This document shows positions 46,129 through 55,191 of a stretch of 64,000 nucleotides of DNA, one piece after another. The notes beneath the pieces are model-generated. The model did not search any database and was not told the origin of the DNA. It saw nothing but the letters and a program-made list of their open reading frames with translations. The stretch spans positions 119,589 through 183,588 of the forward strand of contig NZ_AUYB01000158.1 of the NCBI RefSeq assembly GCF_001625655.1, in the 5' to 3' direction. Origin of the DNA: Pseudoalteromonas luteoviolacea DSM 6061. GTDB taxonomy: Bacteria > Pseudomonadota > Gammaproteobacteria > Enterobacterales > Alteromonadaceae. The translations under genes were made by a program, and so were the position numbers. How positions within the stretch are numbered: the first letter of the stretch is position 1; each line of letters begins with the position of its first letter.

Positions 46129-46735
46129 GATGCCGTTGTGCTGGCGCTAAATAATGGCAGGCTGTTGCAACAAATAACGCCAATACCACATAAGCAACAG
46201 GACTTTGCACATAAGGCGTATAATACTGAGCAACACGTTCAAAATATTGGCTAAGTGACAGCTCTTCAAATTTGCCAGACAACCAGTAGTAGCTGCCATT
46301 TGAAGTTAAAAACGCCACTGAGGACGCGCCCCAAAGCATCATCAATGTTTGCGTGTATTGACGTACCCATTTTAACCCACTCATCGCTTGCGTCAGCGAA
46401 AAGCTTTTGAGTCCTGCCCACCACATCGCGTAATACCCCACGACTAAAAATGGATAAGACGGCGTAATACAATCACCAAATGCGCCTCTGGCATAGCTAC
46501 TGGCCAAGTCAATCAATACACTGAGTGCAAAAAAAGCGGCAAAAGTTCGGTGCGAACTACGCAATAAACCACAGATAAAGAATATCGCTAAACTGGCACT
46601 GGGCAGGTTTAACGCTGAGGAAAAGTGATAAGGGCGGGTAGCAATCATCAACAACACAAGTAACGCAAACACACCCCATGTAAGAGCGCTAGAACCAGCC
46701 AACCTAGAAGAAGGGGAATATATTAGTTTCGACAT
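46109..46735 (-). CDS. Membrane protein, probable BtuM-like cobalamin transporter
   Basis: 208 residues with about six membrane helices and a conserved-looking FGDCITPSYPF motif (Cys89). BtuM is a stand-alone ECF-type S component in which a Cys binds the cobalt. Length, topology, the Cys motif and the position directly under the B12 riboswitch fit, but the family call is from memory. It overlaps cbiA by 20 bp. Confidence 0.6.
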   Translation of the reverse strand: MSKLIYSPSSRLAGSSALTWGVFALLVLLMIATRPYHFSSALNLPSASLAIFFICGLLRSSHRTFAAFFALSVLIDLASSYARGAFGDCITPSYPFLVVGYYAMWWAGLKSFSLTQAMSGLKWVRQYTQTLMMLWGASSVAFLTSNGSYYWLSGKFEELSLSQYFERVAQYYTPYVQSPVAYVVLALFVATACHYLAPAQRHRVQNDK

Positions 46736-46844
46736 AATTTGATCCGTTAAACAATTTCAACGGATGGGGGACCCCAAGCACCACAACAGCATTTTCAAGC
46801 AGGCATGAATAACTCGGAACTCACCGCCCACCGCAGTTTTCGAG

Positions 46845-47008
46845 TTATTTAGGCCGGTCTCCGGGCTCCTGATCATCGCTGTTGGTATATCCTTCCCATT
46901 TTCACAGTGGATAAACCGCTCACAGTTACCGTTGCGGGGGCAGCACCAGGTTTACACTGGTTTCCCGTTTAAATTGCGCCGTTTTACAACGCACAATCAC
47001 CTAAATAA
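46845..47008 (-). ncRNA. Cobalamin (B12) riboswitch
   Basis: On the minus strand the core AACGGGAA, the B12 box GCTGCCCCCGCAAC and GAAGGATATACCAAC are followed by GAGCCCGGAGACCGGCC. The outer P1 helix TTATTTAGG (47008-47000) pairs perfectly with CCTAAATAA (46853-46845). It precedes the BtuM-like, cbiA and btuF-like operon by about 110 bp and should switch it off when cobalamin is plentiful. It occupies most of the 46736-47173 gap. Confidence 0.95.
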
Positions 47009-47173
47009 AGGTCTAGACGGCTAATTTAAATTAAAATGGGGGCACAGTACAAGCCTGACCTGTTGCTGAAGTATTGACAAAACAGACATCAAAAAGTAAA
47101 TAATTAAGCTCAGGCAAATATACGATTAACGCAACTTCATTTGCCTGAATAAATGGCACTCAACAATTAAGTG

Positions 47174-47557
47174 CTAGTCAAGTAATGACACTTTGCAAGG
47201 GTATGTGTGCTCTCCCACAGTGAAGGTGCCCTCACCTTCCCAGCTGTTATCAACACCAAATGATGCAGTAAAAGGCGCTTCAAAACTCCCAATAGCTGGT
47301 GCAGAGAACGAAACAACGGCTTGACCTGTAACCGCCCCAACTTTTGTCACACCGCCATAACCTGTAGAATGCAGGTGACCCGACGCACGAGCAGTAAAAC
47401 TTGGAGAGTGCTGCGTGCCTTCTAAAATATGGCCTTCTGCACCACCATTTAGTGTGCCAGTAGCTGGATTAACAGCTAGTTGAAGTACCATTGAGCCTGC
47501 ACCCACGTTGTCTGATTTGAATTGAAGTTTTACAAGGTATAAGCTTTCGTTAGCCAT
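47174..47557 (-). CDS. DUF1842-like protein
   Basis: 127 residues, no signal peptide, beta-rich. Features LYLVKLQFKSDN, ATGTLNGGAEGHILEGTQ and a C-terminal EGTFTVGEHTYPCKVSLLD. It resembles DUF1842 from memory; function unknown. Monocistronic. Confidence 0.55.
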   Translation of the reverse strand: MANESLYLVKLQFKSDNVGAGSMVLQLAVNPATGTLNGGAEGHILEGTQHSPSFTARASGHLHSTGYGGVTKVGAVTGQAVVSFSAPAIGSFEAPFTASFGVDNSWEGEGTFTVGEHTYPCKVSLLD

Positions 47558-47720
47558 TTTAAAATCCTCTTTAATCGACTAATAATCATATTTGTTTAGG
47601 CCTCACTGGGCCGTTAAAAAGCTTATGATTTGGATAAAGATTATTCTATTACAAGCTATTACTTTTGTATTACACCAAGTTCTTACTGTTTGTTTTTAAA
47701 TAAATTTATAAAGTACACAA

Positions 47721-48737
47721 CTAAAAACCTTTGAGTGTACGCATCAGTTCAAAACCCAGCTTTGTCACCTTTTGACCTTTTAGTTTATGCAGCCCAGAAA
47801 TGTTGGATAAAATGATATAGCCAGATTGCGAGTCCATGTCCAGCAACATCGCAGAGCTATACCCACCGGTGCCCCCATCATGAAAATATAAAAGATCATT
47901 TTTAGATTTGCTGCCCAGCACAAACCAGCCCAAAGCCACTTTTTCTAAGCCTTTTTCAAAGGCGATTTGCTGTTGTAATTTAACCCATGGACTAGTTTGT
48001 TCAAATTGTACATGGGCATACTGGACAAGGTCTTTTACACAAGAAAGTACCGCTCCCGCCCCTTGTAAAACGCCAAGATCCCAATTGTTCGTCGGTTCCC
48101 CATTTTTGCCAATACCAATGACCAACTCACCGGCTACATCTCGCCAATTGGTAAATGAGTAACGCATATTTAAAGGTTTAAATAGCCTATTTTGGATCTG
48201 ATCCGTATAACTACAGCCTTCCAATTCAGACAGCACATAGCCCAGCATCCCAGCCCCTAAATTGGAATAATGCATTTTATTTGTCTTACCTAGCTTTATG
48301 GTATGTGCTAAGTGATGTAACAAGTCATCACGCAGGTAAGCTTCATATGGGTTGTGACGACGTTTAAATAGTGCCTGCCAGAGTAACCCAGGCGGCAACC
48401 GCGGTAACCCTGACGTATGCGTAGCCAAAGACCCAAATGTGATTTGTTTATTATCTAAGATAGGAATATCAAGCTTGCTATTGATAGGCTCATCTAGCAT
48501 CACTTTGCCTTCACATACCATTTGAGCAAGCACCGAGCTAGTCATTAACTTGGTCAAAGAACCAATTTCAAATACTGAACTGTGATTCTCAACAGGCTCG
48601 GCACCATGAGCACCACACCTTGTGCCATAATACTGACTATCACCTTCCACAAGCTTGGCTACCGCCAACTCCGTATTAGGTGCAAAGCTGGTAACGACTT
48701 TGTCTATGGTGCTGATTTCTTTGTCCGTGAACTGCAT
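47721..48737 (-). CDS. Serine beta-lactamase-fold hydrolase (class C / esterase family)
   Basis: About 338 residues from ATG 48737 (AGGGGA 6 nt upstream). Motifs: SxxK in FEIGSLTKLM, YxN in MHYSNLGAGMLGYV, and HDGGTGG in place of the KTG triad, as in many AmpC-fold esterases/peptidases. No signal peptide, so it is probably cytoplasmic and not an antibiotic-resistance enzyme. Confidence 0.85.
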   Translation of the reverse strand: MQFTDKEISTIDKVVTSFAPNTELAVAKLVEGDSQYYGTRCGAHGAEPVENHSSVFEIGSLTKLMTSSVLAQMVCEGKVMLDEPINSKLDIPILDNKQITFGSLATHTSGLPRLPPGLLWQALFKRRHNPYEAYLRDDLLHHLAHTIKLGKTNKMHYSNLGAGMLGYVLSELEGCSYTDQIQNRLFKPLNMRYSFTNWRDVAGELVIGIGKNGEPTNNWDLGVLQGAGAVLSCVKDLVQYAHVQFEQTSPWVKLQQQIAFEKGLEKVALGWFVLGSKSKNDLLYFHDGGTGGYSSAMLLDMDSQSGYIILSNISGLHKLKGQKVTKLGFELMRTLKGF

Positions 48738-48858
48738 AGCTTCCCCTATCACTTGGATACAAAATCTATTGCAGCACACTCTGAATTAAACGACAAAATG
48801 TATAACGTAACCAAATGTTTAGAATGAAATCTTTCATTCTAAACAGACATAGCTTTGG

Positions 48859-49857
48859 CTATGAGGCCAATTGCTCGCGATAACTACCCGGTGACACCCC
48901 ATGCCACCCAGTAAATGCGCGAATAAATGAGTTTGACTCTTGATAACCAAGCAAAAAGGCGATCTCGCCCAATGTCACGTGTGATTTAGACAAATAATGT
49001 TCGGCCAATTGAGAACGCACATGTTGGAGTACCTCATGATAGCTGGTTTGCTCATCAGAGAGTTTTCGCTGCAAAGTTCGTTTGCTCATGGAAAGCTTAG
49101 CGGCTACCACATCAATCGCGCTTTCGCCCGCAGGCAGTGATTCAACCAATACCGCACGCACCCGCTCCACAGTAGTCGCAGTACCGGAAAGATCTGCCAA
49201 TTTCTTTTTGAGCCCTTCTTCAAAGTAGCCCCACATGCTTGAATTAGCGGTTAAAAATGGTCGCTCTACATCTTCATTTTGAAAGGTAATAGAGAGCTCA
49301 TTACCCAACACAGGAGTGCAACCAAAAAACGCTTCGTACGCCGCCATATTTTTGGGTAGCTCAGGCAGTGTAACCTTCACTGGCACAACGTGATGACGCG
49401 TGGCCATTCTGGCGAGTTTGGTAAAAAATACCATTTCAGACAGCGCCAACACATTGGGCACAAACCCATCAAAACCATAACAATACAGCGACATTTTGGT
49501 GGTTTTGTCGTCACCGTCCAAATTCATTTTCATGGGGCCTCTGAGTGGCTTATAGAGCTGAATCCGCTTAAGCGCAGTAAGCAAATGCGGGCTACACATC
49601 GCAGCAAAGAGGGGCGCATCAAACACTTCCACAGATAAATGCTCTGCTACCAGCAAGGGGACATCTCGCCCTTCAGCAACTTGCTCAATAGCAGCCCACC
49701 ACGCAAAGTATTCTTGTGGGGTCAAATAGGCTATTTCACGATTTAAGATGTCCGCTGGTAGTTTGGAATAAGCCACAACAGCTTGCACATCAATATCCAT
49801 GTCTTTAAGCAAGATTTTACAGTTGGCATAAATACTAAATTTGCTGGATATTTTCAT
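48859..49857 (-). CDS. AraC-family regulator (OruR/arabinose-binding-like N-terminus)
   Basis: 332 residues. The N-terminal ligand domain has LLVAEHLSVEVFDAPLFAAMCSPHLLTALKRIQLYKPLRGPM. The C-terminal HTH has VVAAKLSMSKRTLQRKLSDEQTSYHEVL and IAFLLGYQESNSFIRAFTGWHGVSPGSYR. It lies 6 bp after the SDR gene, so the two are probably one operon. Confidence 0.9.
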   Translation of the reverse strand: MKISSKFSIYANCKILLKDMDIDVQAVVAYSKLPADILNREIAYLTPQEYFAWWAAIEQVAEGRDVPLLVAEHLSVEVFDAPLFAAMCSPHLLTALKRIQLYKPLRGPMKMNLDGDDKTTKMSLYCYGFDGFVPNVLALSEMVFFTKLARMATRHHVVPVKVTLPELPKNMAAYEAFFGCTPVLGNELSITFQNEDVERPFLTANSSMWGYFEEGLKKKLADLSGTATTVERVRAVLVESLPAGESAIDVVAAKLSMSKRTLQRKLSDEQTSYHEVLQHVRSQLAEHYLSKSHVTLGEIAFLLGYQESNSFIRAFTGWHGVSPGSYREQLAS

Positions 49858-49863
49858 ATCTTG

Positions 49864-50637
49864 TTACTTTTCCATTGATTGGCGAGACAATTTAAGTACC
49901 ATTTTTCTTGGTAGAAATGGCGTTACCCAATTTAATAAGAACTGTAGTTTGCGCTCGTTAAAAGCCACTAGTTTACCCTGTTGCATGGCTTTGTAACCAC
50001 ACTCAGCCACAGAGCGCGCCGATCTGGCGTTTTTCCACACATCCACACCATCTAGATTACCCGCGGCCACAAAGCCAGTATCCACAGCACCTGGGCAAAG
50101 TGCCGTTGCCGTCACCCCAGTCCCTGAAAGCTCCTCTGCAATAGCTTGAGTATAGGAAGTCACAAAGGCTTTTGTCGCATAGTATACCGCTTGCAGTGGG
50201 CCAGGTAAAAATGAGACGGTCGACGAGACATTTAAAATACGGCCCGACTTACGCGCTACCATTCCTTTTACAAACAAGTGCGTTAAATCAGTTAAGGTTG
50301 TAATGTTAACTTGGATCATTTGCTGATCCAACGTACGCTCACGCTCATAAAAAATACCATGGCCACCAAAACCGGCATTATTGATCAGCACGTCAATTTG
50401 CAGATTTAATGCCTCTGTTTTATCAAAAATGCGCTGCGCTGAAAGTGGGTCTGACAAGTCTTCACTGATCACCGTTGCCGACACATTGTATTTAACCTCT
50501 ATCTCACTCGCTAACGTCTTGAGTTTGTCTTCAGAGCGCGCTACTAATACCACATCACCGCCTTGCTGCGCATGCAGATGTGCCAGTTCCAAACCAATGC
50601 CGCCCGATGCGCCCGTTATTAGTGCCGTATTTGCCAT
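49864..50637 (-). CDS. Short-chain dehydrogenase/reductase
   Basis: 257 residues with cofactor motif TGASGGIG, NNAGFGG, and catalytic Ser (VSSTVSF), Tyr and Lys in YYATK. Cytoplasmic NAD(P)-dependent oxidoreductase; substrate unknown. Confidence 0.92.
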   Translation of the reverse strand: MANTALITGASGGIGLELAHLHAQQGGDVVLVARSEDKLKTLASEIEVKYNVSATVISEDLSDPLSAQRIFDKTEALNLQIDVLINNAGFGGHGIFYERERTLDQQMIQVNITTLTDLTHLFVKGMVARKSGRILNVSSTVSFLPGPLQAVYYATKAFVTSYTQAIAEELSGTGVTATALCPGAVDTGFVAAGNLDGVDVWKNARSARSVAECGYKAMQQGKLVAFNERKLQFLLNWVTPFLPRKMVLKLSRQSMEK

Positions 50638-50832
50638 CTGTTTTACCTTCTATAAACCCCGTTGATTGATGACACACAGTATATGCAATCAAAGCACGCC
50701 ACACACTGACAGATCACGACACAAAGTATGCAAAAGGTGACAGAGAGTATCAATGAGCGCCAAAGTGGAAACCCCCATTACAATTTTTATGGGACCGATA
50801 TATAGACCCAAACATAAACTCTGGCTAGCACG

Positions 50833-50988
50833 AAGCTGAAACCCATCTCGAGTCAAGGGAGTGCGCACAGCTTGGCTAGGTTTGAACGAGAAAGCATGGA
50901 TGCTTTCTCTGGGTGAGAGCCATCAGGGATGTGTTTTCGCTGATGTATAATTTGATTCAATTTCTAAGCTGCCTGTATGGCAGTGAAG
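50833..50988 (-). repeat. Diverged trailer-unit copy ending in a solitary CRISPR repeat
   Basis: 50833-50960 is a shortened copy of the 117-bp trailer sequence, including the 10-bp palindrome GAGAAAGCAT/ATGCTTTCTC. It runs into a full 28-nt CRISPR repeat at 50961-50988 that differs from array 1 at one loop base (GTATGG for GTGTGG). It is separated from array 1 by 411 bp. The stretch 50638-50832 shows nothing definite. Confidence 0.8.
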
Positions 50989-51030
50989 CGGAATACATAG
51001 CTAACTCGGAGCTGAAATCCTTCCATGGAG

Positions 51031-51399
51031 CTTGGTTACATCGGTCATCCATGACCTTATTCTAAGCGACTCACTCCTCGCGCTGCGAAACTTCGTTTCG
51101 GTCGCTCATCACCTAAGCTGCCTGTGTGGGTGAAAACCGTCTCGAGTCAAGCGAGTGCGCGCAGCTTGGCTAGGTTTGAACGAGAAAGCATGGATGCTTT
51201 CTCTGGGTGAGAGTCATCAGAGATGTGTTTACGCTGGTTTATAATTTGATTTAATTTCTAAGCTGCCTGTGTGGGTGAAAACCGCCTCGAGTCAAGCGAG
51301 TGCGCGCAGCTTGGCTAGGTTTGAACGAGAAAGCATGGATGCTTTCTCTGGGTGAGAGTCATCAGGGATGTGTTTACGCTGGTTTATAATTTGATTTAA
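51031..51399 (-). repeat. Trailer region of array 1: two tandem 145-bp units
   Basis: Units 51110-51254 and 51255-51399 are tandem. Each begins with a degenerate CRISPR repeat (lacking CA, so TGTGTGGGTGAA instead of TGTGTGGCAGTGAA), followed by about 117 bp of shared sequence. The second unit abuts array 1. 51031-51254 also aligns without gaps to 63158-63381 beside array 2, with 14 mismatches in 224 by my count. Part of it, GCTGCGAAACTTCGTTTCGG, looks like a dispersed palindromic element. Confidence 0.85.
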
Positions 51400-53347
51400 T
51401 TTCTAAGCTGCCTGTGTGGCAGTGAAGGTTAAGAGAGGTTGAGCTTAACAATAAGGCTATTTCTAAGCTGCCTGTGTGGCAGTGAAGGTTTTGGCTGGTG
51501 CGGCTGGCGTGGCTGGTGCTTTCTAAGCTGCCTGTGTGGCAGTGAAGTTGTTGACCGCATGCCATGTGGCACAGATGATTTTCTAAGCTGCCTGTGTGGC
51601 AGTGAAGTAAATGTTCTTTGCTCATAATCTGGTGAGCTCTTTCTAAGCTGCCTGTGTGGCAGTGAAGCTTTAATTGAAATTATTGAAAAGGCTAGCAATT
51701 TTCTAAGCTGCCTGTGTGGCAGTGAAGCTAAAGCTAATGCGCTCATTAATACAATTACATTTCTAAGCTGCCTGTGTGGCAGTGAAGCTCGACAAAATCA
51801 TTAAGTTGTCAGTTTGTTCTTTCTAAGCTGCCTGTGTGGCAGTGAAGTCTTAACATCTCCGCCAACAATCATGCGCTGATTTCTAAGCTGCCTGTGTGGC
51901 AGTGAAGAGTCTATAGTTGTGCTCGGGCCATGTTTTAATTTTCTAAGCTGCCTGTGTGGCAGTGAAGTTTCTTTTTTCTCATGCAAATCTGGTAAGTGAT
52001 TTCTAAGCTGCCTGTGTGGCAGTGAAGGTTTCTACTGTAATAGGTACGTTAGTCCCTGTTTTCTAAGCTGCCTGTGTGGCAGTGAAGCTGCTCTCTATTG
52101 TTTTTGAATTTATGATGCATTTCTAAGCTGCCTGTGTGGCAGTGAAGAAAATATCGAAATTGCCGACTTTTGCGAGGATTTTCTAAGCTGCCTGTGTGGC
52201 AGTGAAGTGCAGCTTTGGTGAGTGGTGCAGATTTGCTAATTTCTAAGCTGCCTGTGTGGCAGTGAAGAAAGAAAAGCTATTGAAATATCGTACAAAACAT
52301 TTCTAAGCTGCCTGTGTGGCAGTGAAGAAAGAAAAGCTATTGAAATATCGTACAAAACATTTCTAAGCTGCCTGTGTGGCAGTGAAGGGACTATTCACAT
52401 CATGGCCACTGGCTATAACTTTCTAAGCTGCCTGTGTGGCAGTGAAGATTGCAACCATCGCATTACCGCATACCTTGAATTTCTAAGCTGCCTGTGTGGC
52501 AGTGAAGAAAACTTTTGATAAGCCGATAGCACCTACAACTTTCTAAGCTGCCTGTGTGGCAGTGAAGAGAATGCAGATGGCTACCTGAGAGTGGATATAT
52601 TTCTAAGCTGCCTGTGTGGCAGTGAAGGCTATGACGGTTGTGAAGATGAAGACGAGCAATTTCTAAGCTGCCTGTGTGGCAGTGAAGGCTCTCTATTAAA
52701 TGACCAACGTTTGATGGGTTTTCTAAGCTGCCTGTGTGGCAGTGAAGACGAGAACGTCATCCCTCGCACTGTTAATCGCTTTCTAAGCTGCCTGTGTGGC
52801 AGTGAAGCTCTAGATAGTGTTTACTGCATTGTTGAAACTTTTCTAAGCTGCCTGTGTGGCAGTGAAGAGCAGAGAAACTTTTGTTTAATATCGCGTTCAT
52901 TTCTAAGCTGCCTGTGTGGCAGTGAAGAAGAAGATACCGCAGCTCCGTTTGACACTTTTTTTCTAAGCTGCCTGTGTGGCAGTGAAGAAACTATAACACG
53001 CTCAATGGCTGATGGTGTTTTTCTAAGCTGCCTGTGTGGCAGTGAAGAAAACAGAACATATGAAGCAGCACCTGCTCAGTTTCTAAGCTGCCTGTGTGGC
53101 AGTGAAGTCTCTGAGATTTACGAAGATAGCCAGTTGGTGTTTCTAAGCTGCCTGTGTGGCAGTGAAGGGGATATGCGCGAAGGTATCGCCACCATGAATT
53201 TTCTAAGCTGCCTGTGTGGCAGTGAAGATATGGGGTTAACATTGAATACATTGTTTGATTTTCTAAGCTGCCTGTGTGGCAGTGAAGAGCTCGCGATTCT
53301 TAGACATATCAAGCTGGATTTTCTAAGCTGCCTGTGTGGCAGTGAAG
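51400..53347 (-). CRISPR. Type I-F CRISPR array 1: 33 repeats, 32 spacers
   Basis: Exact 60-bp period: 28-nt repeats and 32-nt spacers. All 33 repeats are identical. In crRNA sense (minus strand) the repeat has stem CTGCC/GGCAG, loop ACACA and 3' handle CTTAGAAA, the type I-F Cas6f substrate. The leader is at the right end, after cas6f. Two adjacent units carry the same spacer (52268-52299 and 52328-52359). Because 60 is divisible by 3, open frames with repeated FLSCLCGSE run through it; these are not genes. Confidence 0.99.
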
Positions 53348-53470
53348 TATAGAGTAAATGAAAAAAAAATAAGTTGCAACAGACCATTAAAGTAAAAATC
53401 CTATTTTTACCTTGTTAAAAACAACCTATCGCAACTCCTTGTATTATATGCAGATTTTAAAAGAGCGAAA
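53348..53470 (-). promoter_or_regulatory. Leader and promoter of CRISPR array 1
   Basis: AT-rich, between the cas operon terminator and the first (newest) repeat. A perfect -10 TATAAT is at 53448-53443 on the minus strand; the -35 is poor. Transcription would start about 53436, giving roughly 90 nt of leader RNA. New spacers should be inserted at 53347/53348. Confidence 0.65.
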
Positions 53471-53494
53471 ATAAAGGGTAAAAACACCCTTTAT
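53460..53494 (-). terminator. Rho-independent terminator of the cas operon
   Basis: A 9-bp stem ATAAAGGGT/ACCCTTTAT with a 6-nt loop begins 4 bp after the cas6f stop, followed on the minus strand by TTTCGCTCTTTT. It separates cas transcription from the array. Confidence 0.78.
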
Positions 53495-53497
53495 TGG

Positions 53498-54136
53498 TTA
53501 AAAGTGAGGTACGCAGCCAATGTCATTATCTTTATTGCGTTTACTATTTAAGCCATAACAATCAAATAATCCTTGATAAAGAGTATCCACTTCTTGCTTT
53601 TTTATGAACATTGGGAACTTACTGTTTTTATCCGGCTTTCGTGCTTTCGTTTGCTGACTATGCAAATAAATAAATGGCAATTTGCTATGGATATCTGGTT
53701 TGCTTTTTTCAAGTGCAAGTAAGCACTCCTCAAGTGATTTACCACTTTTAGCAGACCATAGTTCAGCCTTTTTTTGCATCTCACGCTCAATACGCTCAGG
53801 CGACTTTATATGTTGACGAGAAAAACTCACCCAAGTGGCTTCTTTGGGTACGGATTTTATGGCTTTTACATGACTATAATCTTCTAGACGAGTTAACCAT
53901 TTATTTATGTTTAACTTTTCTAACTGTGCTTGATTTTTAGCAAACAAACGCAGCTTACTGCCAAGTGGAAAGCCATTTTGACCATATTCAGGAAAGCCAA
54001 CGGCTATCTCAGATTGATGGGGACCAACTTTGTTCTCAACAAGCGCAATGTGCACTTGTTGAAACACATTTTGCCATATAAATCCAAGCGGTATTTCAGC
54101 ATCGGGCAATAAAGTGATTTCTTGGTAGTAGTTCAT
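53498..54136 (-). CDS. cas6f: Cas6f (Csy4) crRNA-processing endoribonuclease
   Basis: 212 residues. MNYYQEITLLPDAEIPLGFIWQNVFQQVHIAL has His at position 29, matching the catalytic His29 of P. aeruginosa Csy4. HSKLPFIYLHSQQT is the Ser/Tyr region of the family. It cleaves each repeat after the hairpin and stays on the 3' stem-loop in the Csy complex. It follows csy3 by 8 bp, last gene of the operon. Slightly longer than usual (about 187-200). Confidence 0.95.
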   Translation of the reverse strand: MNYYQEITLLPDAEIPLGFIWQNVFQQVHIALVENKVGPHQSEIAVGFPEYGQNGFPLGSKLRLFAKNQAQLEKLNINKWLTRLEDYSHVKAIKSVPKEATWVSFSRQHIKSPERIEREMQKKAELWSAKSGKSLEECLLALEKSKPDIHSKLPFIYLHSQQTKARKPDKNSKFPMFIKKQEVDTLYQGLFDCYGLNSKRNKDNDIGCVPHF

Positions 54137-54144
54137 CTATTCAC

Positions 54145-55176
54145 CTATTTATCACTCTCGCCAAATACGCCACCTCGAATAAGTACTGCAACAACATAGT
54201 GCTCGTCTTCTTCACGTTGTAGTTCTTCACCTCGTGCCCACTTATCAAAGAAACTATAAAAATCTTGGCTGTCTTTTGGCGTACGAAATGCTTTACCCAA
54301 ATTAGTCACCGCACCATAAGGTTCAATAGCAATCGCGCCAGCATTTTGCTCTTCTGAGTTATAATCTGGGTACCATGTATCAATTGAACGCAATGCATTA
54401 CCAATTTTTTGAGAGTGCATTGCTGCATGATCACGCACTGCATACAAAATCTTACTCTTTTTAGTTTTACTGTTGCCCTTATCGAGAACCAGCTCTTCAC
54501 TGGGGTAAACCTCTTGTGCTTTACCCACTTTGGCATAGCAGTCTATTTGCAGCATTAAATGTTCTGTGTCACTAGTAAGTACTTGCGCAATTCTATCGGC
54601 TAGGCTGTTAACTTGTTCATTCTGATGATTGAAATGACGAATGCTAAATTCTGATGCATCGAATGACCAAGTCTGCTCAGCACCTTTATTAAGTGCTTTA
54701 ACTTGCACTTCAATCTCTTCTGCGCCCACACGGTTGCGCCATAAAAACCGTGCATTCGCTAAATTAGTGGCATAACGTTTTGCCAATTCAAAACAGCCAT
54801 GTTTTGCAATGTACTGCTTTACTACTGCACTGTAACTTTGTTTAAAACTGGCATTATTACATGCTGATGGTTGTGCCAAACCACCTAATATTTTTAATGT
54901 GAAGTGTAGTTTGAGTGTATCTTGCTCCTGACCAAGCGCGCAGGCATCCACACGCTGTAAATTCGCTTTTTCTACTTCTGCATTCAATTTCGCTGGGTCT
55001 TTTTGTACAGCTGCTTTTAAGCGGTTAGAGATTGTTCCACGCACTGACTTTTCTTGCAGTTCAAGTGGTGTGACTTGTCGCCTGTCTTCCCAGTTAGTGC
55101 CAAATAGGTAGCCATCCGATGGTACTAATTTCTTTTCAAATGCGAGTACTGATGCAATATCTTTATTTTTAGCCAT
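54145..55176 (-). CDS. csy3: Csy3 (Cas7f), backbone subunit
   Basis: 343 residues, the family's usual length. Motifs SVLAFEKKLVPSDGYLFGTNW at the start and LRSIDTWYP near residue 285 are typical of Csy3. Six copies coat the 32-nt spacer and flip every sixth base. It lies 15 bp after csy2 in the operon. Confidence 0.96.
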   Translation of the reverse strand: MAKNKDIASVLAFEKKLVPSDGYLFGTNWEDRRQVTPLELQEKSVRGTISNRLKAAVQKDPAKLNAEVEKANLQRVDACALGQEQDTLKLHFTLKILGGLAQPSACNNASFKQSYSAVVKQYIAKHGCFELAKRYATNLANARFLWRNRVGAEEIEVQVKALNKGAEQTWSFDASEFSIRHFNHQNEQVNSLADRIAQVLTSDTEHLMLQIDCYAKVGKAQEVYPSEELVLDKGNSKTKKSKILYAVRDHAAMHSQKIGNALRSIDTWYPDYNSEEQNAGAIAIEPYGAVTNLGKAFRTPKDSQDFYSFFDKWARGEELQREEDEHYVVAVLIRGGVFGESDK

Positions 55177-55191
55177 TTGTTTTCTTCCTTA

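Noticed and set aside
52591..53352. 253-codon open frame with repeated FLSCLCGSE, and similar frames SLPHRQLRK and LHCHTGSLE
   Set aside because: These are produced by the CRISPR array: its 60-bp period is a multiple of 3, so repeats stay in frame. The frame content is repeat plus spacer, not a protein.
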